Assembly: GCA_005405945.1 (NCBI GenBank)
Contig: BJHW01000002.1
Coordinates: forward strand, 1,612,001-1,676,000
From: Streptomyces violaceusniger
Lineage (GTDB): Bacteria; Actinomycetota; Actinomycetes; Streptomycetales; Streptomycetaceae
DNA: 64,000 nucleotides
Direction of reading: 5' to 3'
Shown here: piece by piece, positions 18,245-27,793 of the stretch
Numbering within the stretch: position 1 is the stretch's first letter
Layout: each line of letters begins with the position of its first letter
Notes under the pieces: generated by a model
What the model was told of the DNA's origin: nothing
What the model saw: only the letters and a program-made list of their open reading frames with translations
Database searches by the model: none
Translations under genes and position numbers: made by a program

Positions 18245-18889
18245 ATGGCCGACGAGCGCTCAGCCGTAGCGCGTGGTGGCGCGCGGATGGGTCGGCCGCG
18301 TCTGACCGAACGACGCAAGGAACAGACCCGGCTGGACATCGCGCGCGAGGCCGTCGCCCTGTTCGCCGCGCATGGCGTGGACGCCACATCAGCGGACGAG
18401 ATCGCCACCGCGGCCGGTATCTCCGTCCGGACACTGTGGCGGTATTTCCCCACAAAGGAACGCTGTGTGCAGCCCCTGCTGACCCCAGGCATCGACAGCA
18501 TCGCGCGTGCCCTGAGCGAGTGGGACGCCGGGGCGGGCATGGCCGCCCTGCTCGACGGCTTTGACCGGCACTGCCGCGCGGTCACCTCCGACATGCCCAT
18601 GCTGCTCACCCTGGCCCGGCTCACCCGGACCGAACCCGCCCTGCGCGGGGTCTGGTTGGAGGTGCACGCCGACGCCGAGCCTGTCTTCGCCGCGGAGATC
18701 GCGCGCCGCGCCGGACAGTCCCCCGAGGCGCCGTCCGTCCATGTACAGGCGGCCCTGGTCGCTGCCGCGCTGCGGGTGGCCGTGGAGCGGTACGCCTTCC
18801 GCACCACTTCGGAGACCCACGACGGGGCCGAGCTGATCGACGAGGTGCGCGCGGCACTGCGAACCGTTGATCAGCGGCTGGCGGACTGA
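18245..18889 (+). CDS. TetR/AcrR family regulator (SDR-linked)
   Basis: 214 residues. HTH domain: MGRPRLTERRKEQTRLDIAR, VDATSADEIATAAGISVRT, LWRYFPTKERC. The C-terminal domain resembles that of actinobacterial regulators with the LTRTEPALRGVWLE helix. The start ATG at 18245 has AGGAG five to seven bases upstream; an earlier in-frame ATG at 18215 lacks one. It is divergent from the SDR and faces the operator at 18151-18195, so it likely regulates itself and the SDR. It is unrelated in sequence to the duplicated TetR genes. Confidence 0.9.
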   Translation: MADERSAVARGGARMGRPRLTERRKEQTRLDIAREAVALFAAHGVDATSADEIATAAGISVRTLWRYFPTKERCVQPLLTPGIDSIARALSEWDAGAGMAALLDGFDRHCRAVTSDMPMLLTLARLTRTEPALRGVWLEVHADAEPVFAAEIARRAGQSPEAPSVHVQAALVAAALRVAVERYAFRTTSETHDGAELIDEVRAALRTVDQRLAD

Positions 18890-19039
18890 CTCCCGCCCGA
18901 CCGGTGGCGCTGGTCGACGCAACGGAAGGCCGCCCTGCCGAACGCTTGGCGACAGGCAGAGGCCAGTGGGCGCCCGCCCGCTCGGCGTGGCGACCCGCTG
19001 GGCGTCGTTCACCCTGGCATTCAAGGGGAACCGGACTCC

Positions 19040-19440
19040 ATGAGGAGGCTGGCATTTCCAGAACCCAGGCCCCGGCGTTGGCGGCGCGGGACCTCTCCCT
19101 CGCGGGAGTGCCGACGCCAGCTTCGACCTGCTCGAACTCCACTGCGCCCACGGCTACCTGCCCACTTCCACCCTCTCTCCGATCGCCAACCACCGGAGAG
19201 ACGAGTACGGGGGCACTGGAAAACAGGCTGCGCTTCCCGCTGGAGGTCCTCGACGCGGTGCGGGCAGCACGGCCCGCCGGTCGACCGATGATCGTGCCCA
19301 TCTCTGCGACCGACTGGATGCCCGACGGCAACACCGAGCACGACGCCGTGGAGATCGCACGCGCCTTCATCGCGCACGGCGCGGACGCCATCGGCGTGTT
19401 CGGTACAGCGAAGAGCACAGCCGACGGACGCCGGACACGG
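19040..19440 (+). pseudogene. Old Yellow Enzyme (NADH:flavin oxidoreductase) fragment
   Basis: Recognisable OYE core: ASFDLLELHCAHGYLPTS, LSPIANHRRDEYGG, then in a second frame LENRLRFPLEVLDAVRAA, RPMIVPISATDWMPDGNTEH and EIARAFIAHGADAIGVFG. It lacks the N-terminal FMN domain and the C-terminal third, and at least two bases are missing at the GGT/LENR join. It is truncated on both sides and abuts a second truncated gene, so it is a genuine pseudogene. Confidence 0.75.
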
Positions 19441-19450
19441 CCAGAGCGGA

Positions 19451-19678
19451 TCAGGTGCGCAACGTCGTCGACGGAAGTTGGCTGTAGCGGCGCTGGTAGT
19501 CACCGGCGAAACGGCCCAGGTGCCCGAACCCCCACTGGTAGGCGATCTGCGCCACGTTCGTCCCGCTGTGCGGGTCGGCCTTCGCGAGCTCCTCGTGCGC
19601 GGCACCGCTCCCTGCCCCGCCCTCGTGGCTGATGGCTGCCGCGGTCAGTCCCCTCGGGGCCTTGATTGACAGACCCAC
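19451..19678 (-). pseudogene. AraC-family regulator, C-terminal HTH fragment
   Basis: The last 50 residues are the second AraC helix-turn-helix: HEELAKADPHSGTNVAQIAY, QWGFGHLGRFAGDYQRRYSQ, LPSTTLR. Nothing upstream resembles the first HTH or a ligand domain. It is convergent with the OYE fragment, and the two relics meet within about 10 bp, marking a deletion joint. Confidence 0.7.
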
Positions 19679-19720
19679 AGTTACACGATCGAATAGGAAA
19701 CGACTATGAGTCGTTTTTAT
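19666..19720 (+). promoter_or_regulatory. Promoter of the LLM oxidoreductase with operator site D
   Basis: TTGACA at 19666-19671, 17 bp, TCGAAT at 19689-19694, and an operator at 19694-19720 that starts TAGGAAACGAC and contains the exact inverted repeat AAACGAC-TATGA-GTCGTTT. The left half is identical to site B. It ends 44 bp before the start codon and links this gene to the duplicated TetR. Confidence 0.65.
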
Positions 19721-19764
19721 TGATGGGCGCCTCTTCGGGTTGCGCCCGATGACGAAAGGACGGC

Positions 19765-20643
19765 ATGAATCTCTCCGGTGTGGGTGTGTGGAGTGCTGGG
19801 CTGGGCTACGGCGATCCGGCCGAGGCCGCCGACGCGGCGGCGGAGCTGGAGGAGCTGGGGTTCAGCGCGGTGTGGGTGCCGGACCCGGGCGGGCCGGAGG
19901 TGTTCGACGCGGTCGGTCGACTGCTGGCCGCTACCCGCCGGATGGTGGTCGCGACCGGCGTACTGAACCTGTGGGCCCACACGCCGACGGCGGCCGCCAT
20001 GTCGTACGCCTCGCTGTCCGCCACGCACGGGGACCGGTTTCTGCTGGGCGTCGGCGTGAGCCACGCCCATCGCGTCGACGCCTTGGAACCCGGTCGCTAC
20101 CGTCGGCCGCTGGCTGCGATGACGGCGTTCCTCGACGGGCTGGACACGGCGGATCAGCCGGTGCCGTCCGAGAGCCGGGTGCTCGCCGCGCTCGGCCCGA
20201 AGATGCTGGAGGTGGCGGCGAAGCGTGCCCGGGGCGTGCACCCCTACCTCGTCACCCCGGAGCACACGCGGCGGGCCCGCGAGGCCGTGGGCGACGGAGG
20301 GCTCGTACTCCCGGAACAGACGGTCGTCCTCGCCGCGGACGCGGACGAAGCACGTGCGATCGGGGACGACTGGCTGCGGTCGTATCTCGCTCAGCCGAAC
20401 TACGCCAACAGCCTCCTGCGGCTGGGATTCACGGAAGAGGACGTGGCGACGGTGAGCGACCGTCTGTTCGGCGCCGTGATCGCATGGGGAGACGAAGCGG
20501 CGGTGAAGCGCCGGGTCGACGAGCACCGGGCCGCCGGTGCCGACCATGTCGCGCTGCAAGTCCTCACCGCCGAGTCGGCCGTCTCTCCTCTGGCGGCTCT
20601 TTCCCGCACGCAGTGGCGTCGCCTCGCCGCCGCCCTGATCTAG
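19765..20643 (+). CDS. LLM-class (luciferase-like) F420- or flavin-dependent oxidoreductase
   Basis: 292 residues in one frame: N-terminal GVGVWSAGLGYGDPAEAADA, ELEELGFSAVWVPDPGG, and HGDRFLLGVGVSHAHRVDAL, typical of the TIGR03620-like group of F420-dependent LLM enzymes. GAAAGGA lies 5-8 bases before the ATG. The upstream operator is shared with the catabolic island 9 kb away, so it probably performs an F420-dependent redox step in the same pathway. It forms a two-gene operon with the next gene (15-bp gap). Confidence 0.87.
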   Translation: MNLSGVGVWSAGLGYGDPAEAADAAAELEELGFSAVWVPDPGGPEVFDAVGRLLAATRRMVVATGVLNLWAHTPTAAAMSYASLSATHGDRFLLGVGVSHAHRVDALEPGRYRRPLAAMTAFLDGLDTADQPVPSESRVLAALGPKMLEVAAKRARGVHPYLVTPEHTRRAREAVGDGGLVLPEQTVVLAADADEARAIGDDWLRSYLAQPNYANSLLRLGFTEEDVATVSDRLFGAVIAWGDEAAVKRRVDEHRAAGADHVALQVLTAESAVSPLAALSRTQWRRLAAALI

Positions 20644-20658
20644 CACCAGGAGCGGTTC

Positions 20659-21353
20659 ATGCGGGTTGCCATCTTCGGGGCGTCCGGAATGATCGGCCAG
20701 GGTGTGCTGCGCGGCTGCCTCCTGGATCCGCAGGTCGACTCCGTCCTGCTGGTGGTGCGCAGGCTTCTGGACGTGGACCATCCGAAGGTCCGGCAGGTCG
20801 TCCATACCGATTTCACGGATTTCATGGCCGTTCGAGGCGAGTTCGAGCATCTGGACGCCTGCTTCTACTGCGCGGGTGTCTCCTCGGCCGGCCGCAGTGA
20901 GGAGGAGTACTCCCGGATCACCCATGACCACACGCTGGCGGCCGCCGACGCGGTGAGCGCCGCCAACCCGTCCCTGACCTTCACCTTCGTGTCGGGGGAG
21001 GGCGCCTCCGAATCGAGCCGCTCGGCGTGGGCCCGGGTCCTGGGGCGTACCGAGAACGAACTGCTAGAAATGCCGTTCAACGCCTATGTCTTCCGGCCCG
21101 CTTACATCCGGCCCCGCAACGGCGCCGTCTCTCAAACCCCTGCCTACCGTCTGACGTACCGGCTCACGTCGTGGCTGTACCCCCTGCTGCACAGGCTGGC
21201 ACCGTCGCACACGACCACGACCGAGCACCTGGGCCGCGCGATGATCGCCGTCGTCGGCCTCCGGGCAGCGCTCTCGCTGTGCTGTACAGCCCTGACATCA
21301 ACCGGCTGGGAGCCGTCGTCGGGGGAGCGGTGCCCGGAGGGGAACTCGGATGA
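20659..21353 (+). CDS. NAD(P)-binding Rossmann protein, epimerase-like (frame break near 21260)
   Basis: Rossmann start MRVAIFGASGMIGQGVLRG, then FYCAGVSSAG, TFVSGEGASESSRSAW and YVFRPAYIRPRNG. It resembles short atypical SDRs of the NAD-dependent epimerase group. One C is missing near 21260; restoring it gives AVLYSPDINRLGAVVGGAVP and a stop at 21353, about 231 residues. It follows the LLM gene with a ribosome site AGGAG, and is likely co-regulated with it. Function unknown. Confidence 0.75.
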
Positions 21354-21731
21354 GCGAAGGCCGGACCGGACTGGGCTCGATCACCATGGCGCGGTTCGCG
21401 CCGACACGGTCCGGCAGGGCGGGAACTGCCTGACGCGGGCGGCGGGCATGGGGACTGCCGGAGCCTCTGTCTCCCCGGAGGAGTCGCTGCTGCGGCGGTT
21501 GCTCCCTGGGGTCTGGCGTATGAGGCGGTGGTGGACCTCTGCTGCGGATACGTATGCCCGGCCACGGACGGGGGCTCTGTATCCGGCGCTGCGGCGATGC
21601 GACTGTCGAGCGGCGGACGGGCGTGTGTCTGCGGTGTGCCGGCGTTTGCGCCCGACGGACTTCCGTCCCAGGCCGTGTGACTGAGCAGCAGGTCTCCCGG
21701 CCAGTCGTTCCCTGGAGGCGCATGCGTGGGG
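21354..21731. other. Stretch with no supported gene
   Basis: A short frame starting ATGAGCGAAGG overlaps the previous stop and encodes about 26 residues (SEGRTGLGSITMARF) before stopping; it may be the stub of a deleted next gene. Nothing else resembles a family. No clear terminator for the convergent genes. Confidence 0.4.
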
Positions 21732-22079
21732 TCAGGGCAGGGGTTCGGTGTTGCGGCTGCTGAGTCCGTGTTCGCGTTCGGTCCACGCTGTGAGGCCGGG
21801 CCAGAGGCTGGTTCCCAGTGCCACCTCCAAGCGGGCGAGAGTCCCCAAGTCGGGCAGGACCATCCCGCGTAGCAGCCGGCTGATGGTTGCGTGCGGGACC
21901 CCCGCTTTGTCGCCCAGGGCCCTCAGTCCGGTCTCGGACGTCTCCATCGCCTCTGCCAGGTTCCGTGCGAAGGCCTGGCCGTAGTGCGCGCTGACAGGAG
22001 CGTCCTCGATGAGCCGGGCATACGGCCAATTGCCGGACGCGACATTGCCCTTGCCGGAAACTTCATCCGTGCGGGTCAC
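21732..22079 (-). CDS. Small XRE-type helix-turn-helix regulator
   Basis: About 115 residues from an inferred GTG start at 22079. The HTH is clear: ARNLAEAMETSETGLRALGD, KAGVPHATISRLLRGMVLPD, LGTLARLEVALGTSLWPG. The frame is open further upstream to 22412 but that part looks non-coding, and no ribosome site decides the start. It stands alone; a transposon or plasmid-type origin is possible given the nearby tRNA scar. Target unknown. Confidence 0.65.
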   Translation of the reverse strand: MTRTDEVSGKGNVASGNWPYARLIEDAPVSAHYGQAFARNLAEAMETSETGLRALGDKAGVPHATISRLLRGMVLPDLGTLARLEVALGTSLWPGLTAWTEREHGLSSRNTEPLP

Positions 22080-22555
22080 GCTGCATGTCGGTACTCGTGG
22101 GGGATGCCGCCGAGGCGATCGTGTCGGCGTATGTCGAGGCGGGTTAACGTGTTGGGATCGTCGATCGGCGGGGGCATGTGTAGTGGTACCCCGGCGTCGG
22201 TCATCCAGGGCGAGACCGAGGTGCCGTTGGTCCACACGCAGATTGATTGGAGTAGGCATCGAAGCCGTCGGCGAAGTAATCGCCGCGGTCGCGGATAACG
22301 TCCTGATCGACCTGGCATGGTCCCCGAAGTCCATGAGGTTGTTGCGTGCCTGCAGTGCATGCAGTGGAGGGCTTGGGTCTGTGCTGGGTGTGCCTTCGGA
22401 CGTATACTGCACATATGCGACGTCCGGTCACGATGCCAGCCTCCAGGCAACTCGGGACGCAGAAGTCGAAAAGGGTGGACTCCTTTACTCGGCTGATTAC
22501 GCGTCAGCGTGACCTGGGAGAACGGACCGGAGCACGCCGCTCAGCCTCGACGCAA

Positions 22556-22598
22556 CTGGGGGTCAAGGGGTCGCGGGTTCACATCCTGTCGTCCCGAC
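22556..22598 (+). other. 3' half of a tRNA-Pro (GGG), probable attachment-site scar
   Basis: The sequence runs from the anticodon loop (CTGGGGGTC) through variable loop, T arm (GCGGG-TTCACAT-CCTGT) to the acceptor strand CGTCCCG and discriminator A, like the 3' half of bacterial tRNA-Pro(GGG). No D arm or 5' half lies at the right distance, and the T loop has C where A or G is usual. Such 3' halves are left where integrative elements recombine at tRNA genes; pSAM2 of Streptomyces uses a tRNA-Pro. A tRNA search would decide. Confidence 0.55.
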
Positions 22599-22604
22599 GG
22601 TGCA

Positions 22605-22644
22605 GAGGGTCTTCGCAGGTCAACACCTGTGAGGGCCCTCTTTT
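22605..22644 (+). terminator. Intrinsic terminator after the tRNA-Pro remnant
   Basis: GAGGGTC (22605-22611) pairs with GGCCCTC (22634-22640), and CAGGT with ACCTG inside it, followed by TTTT. It is the only T-tailed hairpin I see in the window and fits the usual terminator of a tRNA gene. Confidence 0.7.
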
Positions 22645-22682
22645 CGCGCTCCCGTTTCCCGCGTCGAGGTCGAGCACGCCGC

Positions 22683-24307
22683 TTACCGACCCCTTGACTC
22701 GGAGGGTTTCTCTCCATGCCGCTTCTGGACCTGGACAAGACTTGGGCGGATGACCGTCACACCCTGACCCAGGGCATGCCACATCTTCGCGTTCACCTGG
22801 TTGCGATCCTTATCCCCCGAAGGCCGGCCGCCACGAGGATCGGGAGTTGCGACGATGTGGCTGTCGGCAACCATGACCACCCGGTCCGCGCCGGCGGCCA
22901 CGTCGAGGCTATGGGTGATGAGCAGCACGGCGAGCCCCAGGTCCCGGCGGGCTTTCTCCAACACGGTGAGCACGTCACGCTCGGTGTCGGAGTCCAGCGC
23001 GGACGTGCTCTCGTCGCACACGAGGAGGCGGGGCCCGGCCGCCAGCGCCCGGGCGACGGACACCCTTTGACGCTCACCGCCGGAGAGCTCCTCGGGGAGG
23101 CGATCGGCGTGCTCGGGGCCAGTCGCACTGTGAGCAGCAGCCGGTTGATCTCGTCCTGCAGCCGTTCGCGGTCTGTAACACCGCGCAGCAGTCGCAGCGG
23201 ACGTACCAGCGCGGTCCGCACGGTCTGGCGCGGATGCAGTGCCTCGGCCGGGCTCTGTGCCACCAGTTGCAGCGCTGCCCGCTGGGCACGAGTGCGACGG
23301 CGTATGTCCCACGGGGCGAGCACGCCGTCGAGACGCAGCGCTCCGCTCCGTGGCGGGTGCAAGCCGGCCAGGCAGCGGGCGAGGGTTGTCTTGCCGGTTC
23401 CCGACACGCCGAGCACGGCGACGCACTCACCCGGCGCCACGTCGAGGTCGACATCCAGCAGGACGGGTTGGGTCCGGGGGTGCCCGGCGGTCAACCCTCG
23501 TACGGACAGCACTGGGCCGGCGCCGTGCAACGTCGGCGAAGACGCGGCGGCCAACAGCGCTGTCTCACGGCTGCCGGGCTGCTGTGGTGCTCGTTCCCGG
23601 CGGTGGCCTGTGGGGTGCCGACCGCTCGTCAGCCGGCCGCCGCCCATGGTGACGACCCGGTCGACGGAACGGGCCAGTGTTTCGACGTCGTGGCTGATCC
23701 ACAGGAGAGCCGTTCCGGAACGGTGCACCCGCCTGAGCTCGTCCACGATGCCTGCTTTGGTGACCATGTCGAGTCCTGTAGTGGGCTCGTCGAGGATGAG
23801 CAGCGCGGGGGAGCGGCTGAGCGCCATGGCGAGGGCGATGCGCTGTTGCTGCCCGCCGGAGAGCTGATGTGGGTACCGTCGGGCGAACTCGGGATCCGCG
23901 GGCAGGCCCACGCGGTCCAGCAGCTCCACGACCGCGTCGCGACGCGCACGCCGAGGGGGAAGCCTGGTGAGGGAGTCGAGCAGGGCTGCCCCCACCCTTT
24001 GGTATGGGTTGAGCGTGTGGCCCGGGTCCTGTGGAACGTAGGCCACGGTACGGCCGCGTAGCCACGTTGGGGGTGGGAAGACCTCTGCGCCTCGGACGCG
24101 CACCGTTCCGGCGCGCCGCCGCATGCCGTCGCGCAAATGCCCGAGGACCGCGAGGGCTGTCGTCGTCTTGCCGCAGCCGGACGGGCCGATGAGACCGACC
24201 GCGGCGCCCTCCGCGAGGGTGAGGTGCATCTGGTCGAGCACCACGCGCCCGGCGACCTCGACGGTCAGCCCCTCAATGGCCACCAGCGACCGTGTCCCCG
24301 CGCTCAT
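22683..24307 (-). CDS. ABC transporter ATPase, OppD-OppF-type fusion (frame break near 23118)
   Basis: Two ATPase domains in one chain. Domain 1: Walker A GPSGCGKTTTAL, signature LSGGQQQRIALAMAL, Walker B LLILDEPTTGLD. Domain 2: Walker A GVSGTGKTTLARC, signature LSGGERQRVSVARAL, Walker B LLVCDESTSALD. One C missing near 23118 breaks the frame between LLTVRLAP and EHADRLPEELSGG. The start at 24307 overlaps the permease stop (ATGA). The last 40 residues after ADSHIVATPDP look unusual and the gene ends close to the tRNA-Pro remnant, so the true 3' end may be altered. It energises the peptide/nickel-type importer encoded upstream. Confidence 0.85.
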
Positions 24308-25148
24308 GCCTGAAGCCCACGGGAGCGGCGAGACAGTTCATCGGACAGGACGTTGGCCGCCACGGCGAGTACCGCAACGCACAGCACCGGAGTCGCCAGC
24401 GCCCATGGCTGAAGTTGCGCACCGGGCAGGGCGTCAGCGATCTGGACCCCCCAGTCGGCCGTTCCCGTGCCGAGGCCGAGGAATCCGGCCGCGGCGACGA
24501 GGTAGATACTGAGGACGAAGCGGACCGCGGCGTCGGCGAGCAGCGGCCCCGCGACGAACGGCAGCAGTTCCCGGACCACCAGCCAGGGCAGCCGCTCACC
24601 CCGTGCGATCGCCGCCTCGACGTGTGTGCGCCGGGTGACCGGGCCCGCTGCCGCCCGTACGACACGTGCGGACAGCGGCAGACTGATCATCACCACCGCC
24701 GCCGCGATGGCCCACCGGCCCGGCGCCGCGCTGAGGAACAGGAGGAGCAGGAGCAGGGGCGGGATGGCGAGCAGCGCGTCCAAGGGGCGCATGATGAGGC
24801 TGTCCAGCCATGGGCGGCGTACCGCGGCGAGCGCGGCCGTCAGCCCCACAACCGCGCCGAGAACGGCACCGACCCCGGTGGTGGCCGCGGCCGTCAGCAC
24901 TACCGCACGCCCACCGTGGAGGACTCTCGAGAGCACATCGCGGCCCAACTGGTCCGTGCCGAGCAGACCGTGGCCGGGAGCGGCGTATGGCCTGCCGACG
25001 ACCTCTGTGGGAGAGTGCGGCGCCAGCCAGGGCCCGAGCAGAGCCAGCAGGGCGACGGCGGCCAGCACGGCACACGCGGCGAGTCCGCTGCGAAAGCGGT
25101 ACAGGGGACGATGAAGGCCTGTGATGCGGGCCCTGCTCCGGGGGTCAT
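24304..25148 (-). CDS. ABC transporter permease, DppC/OppC type (frame break near 25140)
   Basis: About 281 residues. Hydrophobic start AVLAAVALLALLGPWLAPHSP, the DppC-like GTDQLGRDVLSRVLHG, then several membrane helices and the cytoplasmic loop EAAIARGERLPWLVVRELLP. The ATG at 25148 overlaps the upstream permease stop. One C missing from the first CCCCC run, near 25140, has to be restored to join the start (MTPRSRARITGL) to the body. It pairs with the second permease as the channel of a peptide/nickel importer. Confidence 0.84.
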
Positions 25149-26103
25149 GGTGCGGTCCTCTTCCAGGGTGTGGTCAGGGCGACCGCGATGTCCGCTGCGG
25201 TGACAGCGAGCAGCATCGCCGCGCCGAGCAGCATGGCCAGAGCCTGGGCGACGGGTATGTCTCCGGACTGCACGGAGCTGACCAGCAGCTCGCCTATGCC
25301 CGGGTAGCCGTAGACTCGCTCGACAAGGACGGCGCCGCCCACCAGACCGACGCCGAGCACGCACCAGATCTGTACGGCGACCGGAAGGACGGCGGGGAGC
25401 ACGGCCCGGCGCAGTACGGTGCTCCGGGGGTTCCGTTGAGGCGCGCCGTGCCGACATGCGGGGCGCGCAGCGCGGCGGCTGTCGCCGCCCGGATGACGCG
25501 CACGGCGTGGGCGAGAGAGAGGGCCAGCAGACTCAGGACGGGCAAGGCCAGCAGGCTCGGGTCGGTCGGTAGGCCTTCGGTCGCAGGGGTGACCGACACG
25601 GCGGGGAACCAGCCCAGCCATACGGCGAACACGAGGACCATGAGACCGGCGAAGACGTATTCAGGTAGGGCCACCAGCATCACGGCCACGGTTGACACCA
25701 CTCGGTCGGGCCACCGGCCGCGCCGTACCCCGGCCCAGACACCGACCAGCAGGGACAGGGGCACGACGGCGGTGAGCGTGATCCCGGCGAGCAGCGCCGA
25801 GTTGCCGAGCCGGTCGGCGATGAGCGACCGTACCCGCACCCCACTGAGCACCGATGTGCCGAGGTCGCCCTGAAGCAGTGCGGAGGCCCACTCCGCGTAA
25901 CGCCGCAGGACGGGTTCGTCGAGGCCGAGGCGGTCGCGGGCGGCCGCGATCTGTTCCGGGCTCGCCCGGTCGCCCAGGCGGCTGGTCACGGGGTCACCGG
26001 GCAGCAGATCCACACCCACGTAGACGATCAGGCTGAGCAGGACGAGCAGCCCGAGCGAGATCGAAAGACGCCGGGCGACGAACCGCGGCAGGGCCTGGGT
26101 CAT
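25145..26103 (-). CDS. ABC transporter permease, DppB/OppB type (frame break near 25427)
   Basis: About 319 residues. Starts MTQALPRFVARRLSISLGLL, then LLPGDPVTSRLGDRASPEQI and RRYAEWASALLQGDLGTSVL, the typical DppB periplasmic region, followed by helices and YGYPGIGELLVSSVQSGD. One C missing in the CCCCC run near 25427 breaks the frame at LNGTP/RSTVLRRAVLP. The start overlaps the binding-protein stop by four bases. Confidence 0.86.
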
Positions 26104-27670
26104 GCCAGCCAGGCCTTGCCCAGGTACGGGTACTTGGCGGTGCCGCGACCAGTGACGCCGTGTACGCCATCGCGTGCGAGGTTGAGCGTGTCGGCGAATC
26201 CCCACACGACCCAGTTGCCCCGGTCGTGCATGGCGGATTGGACCTGGCGCCAGGCTCGTTTCCGCTCGGCCTCCTGCCGGGTGGCCATCGCGGAGGTGAG
26301 GGCGCCTTTGAACTCTTGGTCGCCAAAGGCGAGCGAGGGCCGCGTCGCGGTGCGGGTGTAGATGGTCTGCAGAGGAAATCCGTAGATCGCGAATGCTACG
26401 GCGTCGGCAGAGCCCAACGCCTTGGCGTCGAAGAACTCGGCGGGGGTGACCACTTCAGGGCGTACCTTCAGCCCGAGGTCCTTCATCTGCTCGGCGAAGA
26501 GCTCGGTCGACGCGTTGTACCCCGTCTCGATCTCCGCGGTGCGTACGGTCACCTCGATGCCGTCGGCACTCGCGGCGCGGAGAAGTTTGCGGGCACGGTC
26601 CACGTCGCGCGACAGCGGCTCCAGGTCGTCGGCATAATACTGGGCGCCCGCCCCGAACAGGTCGTTGCCGACTTCTCCGTATCCCAGGAAGACCGTGTCC
26701 ACCAGGGCTTTGCGGTCGACTGCCAGGCGGACGGCCCGGCGGATGCGGGGGTCATCGAACGGAGGCCGGCTGCTGTTGAGTATGAACCCGAAACCAGTGC
26801 GCTCGCTCTCGGCGCCCTTGCGAACCCCCGACTTCCTGCCGGAGCGCAGCTTGGCCGCTTCGGTGTACGGCAGACCGGCGGCGAAGTCGGCCTGTCCTGC
26901 GCGGACGGCGTTCACACGGGCTTGTGGTTCGTTGACGCTGAGGACGATGATCTTGTCCAGGTACGGGGCGCCGTCCCAATGGTCCTCGAAGCGGCGGAGC
27001 GTGCTGGCGCGGCCGGGGGCGAAATCGACAATCTTCATGGGGCCGGTGCCCATGACCCTGCCAGGCTTGAAGGCAGCGGTGCCGTTCTTGAGAACGAAGA
27101 CCTGGTGTGCCGCGAGCAGGCCGGCCGGATCCCGATGGGGCGGCGCAGTGGCACAACCAGCGTGTGGTCGTCTTCGACCTTGGCTTTGGCAGCGTCGATG
27201 TAGCCCGTCAGCTCGCTCGGGTACTGGCGGTCCGGGGAGGTCGCGTAGCGCAGGGTGAAAGCGACGTCCTCGGCGCCGAAGGGTGACCCGTCGTGCCAGA
27301 CGACGTCCCCGCGAACCTTGAGGATGAAGGAAGAGCCGTCGTCCGTGGTGGCCGCGGAGAGCGCGAGGCCGGGGTTGACCTTGCCATTCGCGGCCCAGAA
27401 GAGGACGTCGTAGATGAGGCGGTTGCGGGCGTAGTCGGCGGGGCTGGACGGCGAGTACGGGTCGAGTGACTCGGTGGGGCCGCCACCGGTGAACGCGGAC
27501 GTCAACGTCCCCCCGCGGCGTGGCCGTCCGCCGGCGTCACCGCGGGCCGCGGCCGTGTCGTCATCGGAGTCCCCGCAGCCGCTCAGCAGGGGGAGCGCGA
27601 GGGTGGCGCCGCCGACAGCTGCCATGCCGAGTGCGTGGCGTCGGCTGACTGGTGTCGAGGGAACGGGCAT
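26100..27670 (-). CDS. Extracellular solute-binding lipoprotein, peptide/nickel importer (frame break near 27134)
   Basis: About 523 residues, SBP_bac_5 family. The signal region has twin arginines (SRRHALGMAAVGG) and a lipobox ending LLSGC, so it is probably Tat-exported and lipid-anchored. Body: LIYDVLFWAANGKVNPGLAL, VVWHDGSPFGAEDVAFTLRY, GTGPMKIVDF, LNSSRPPFDDPRIRRAVRLA, VDRKALVD. One G missing near 27134 (RRPIGD/PAGLLAAHQVF). It is the first gene of a four-gene importer operon. Ligand not deducible; peptides, nickel chelates or siderophore-like compounds are all known for this family. Confidence 0.87.
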
Positions 27671-27793
27671 GGCGGGGCACCTCCGGGTGTCGCAGCTGGG
27701 GTACTTGGAGTGTTGTCGGAGCCGGCCATGGCCACCCCAGGGGCTGCCCCAGCACGGCCCCCGGCCGATCCGGCTCCGCCCCCGGTGCGGCCC

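Noticed and set aside
22397..22426. Inverted repeat CGGACGT...ACGTCCG as operator of the XRE gene
   Set aside because: Arms of 7 bp with a 16-bp spacer are not rare at this GC content, and it is far from the preferred start at 22079.
22452..22598. CGGGACG at 22452-22458 as the 5' acceptor strand of the tRNA-Pro
   Set aside because: It pairs with the 3' acceptor strand, but is 140 bases away with no D arm between, so a full tRNA is not supported; probably chance.
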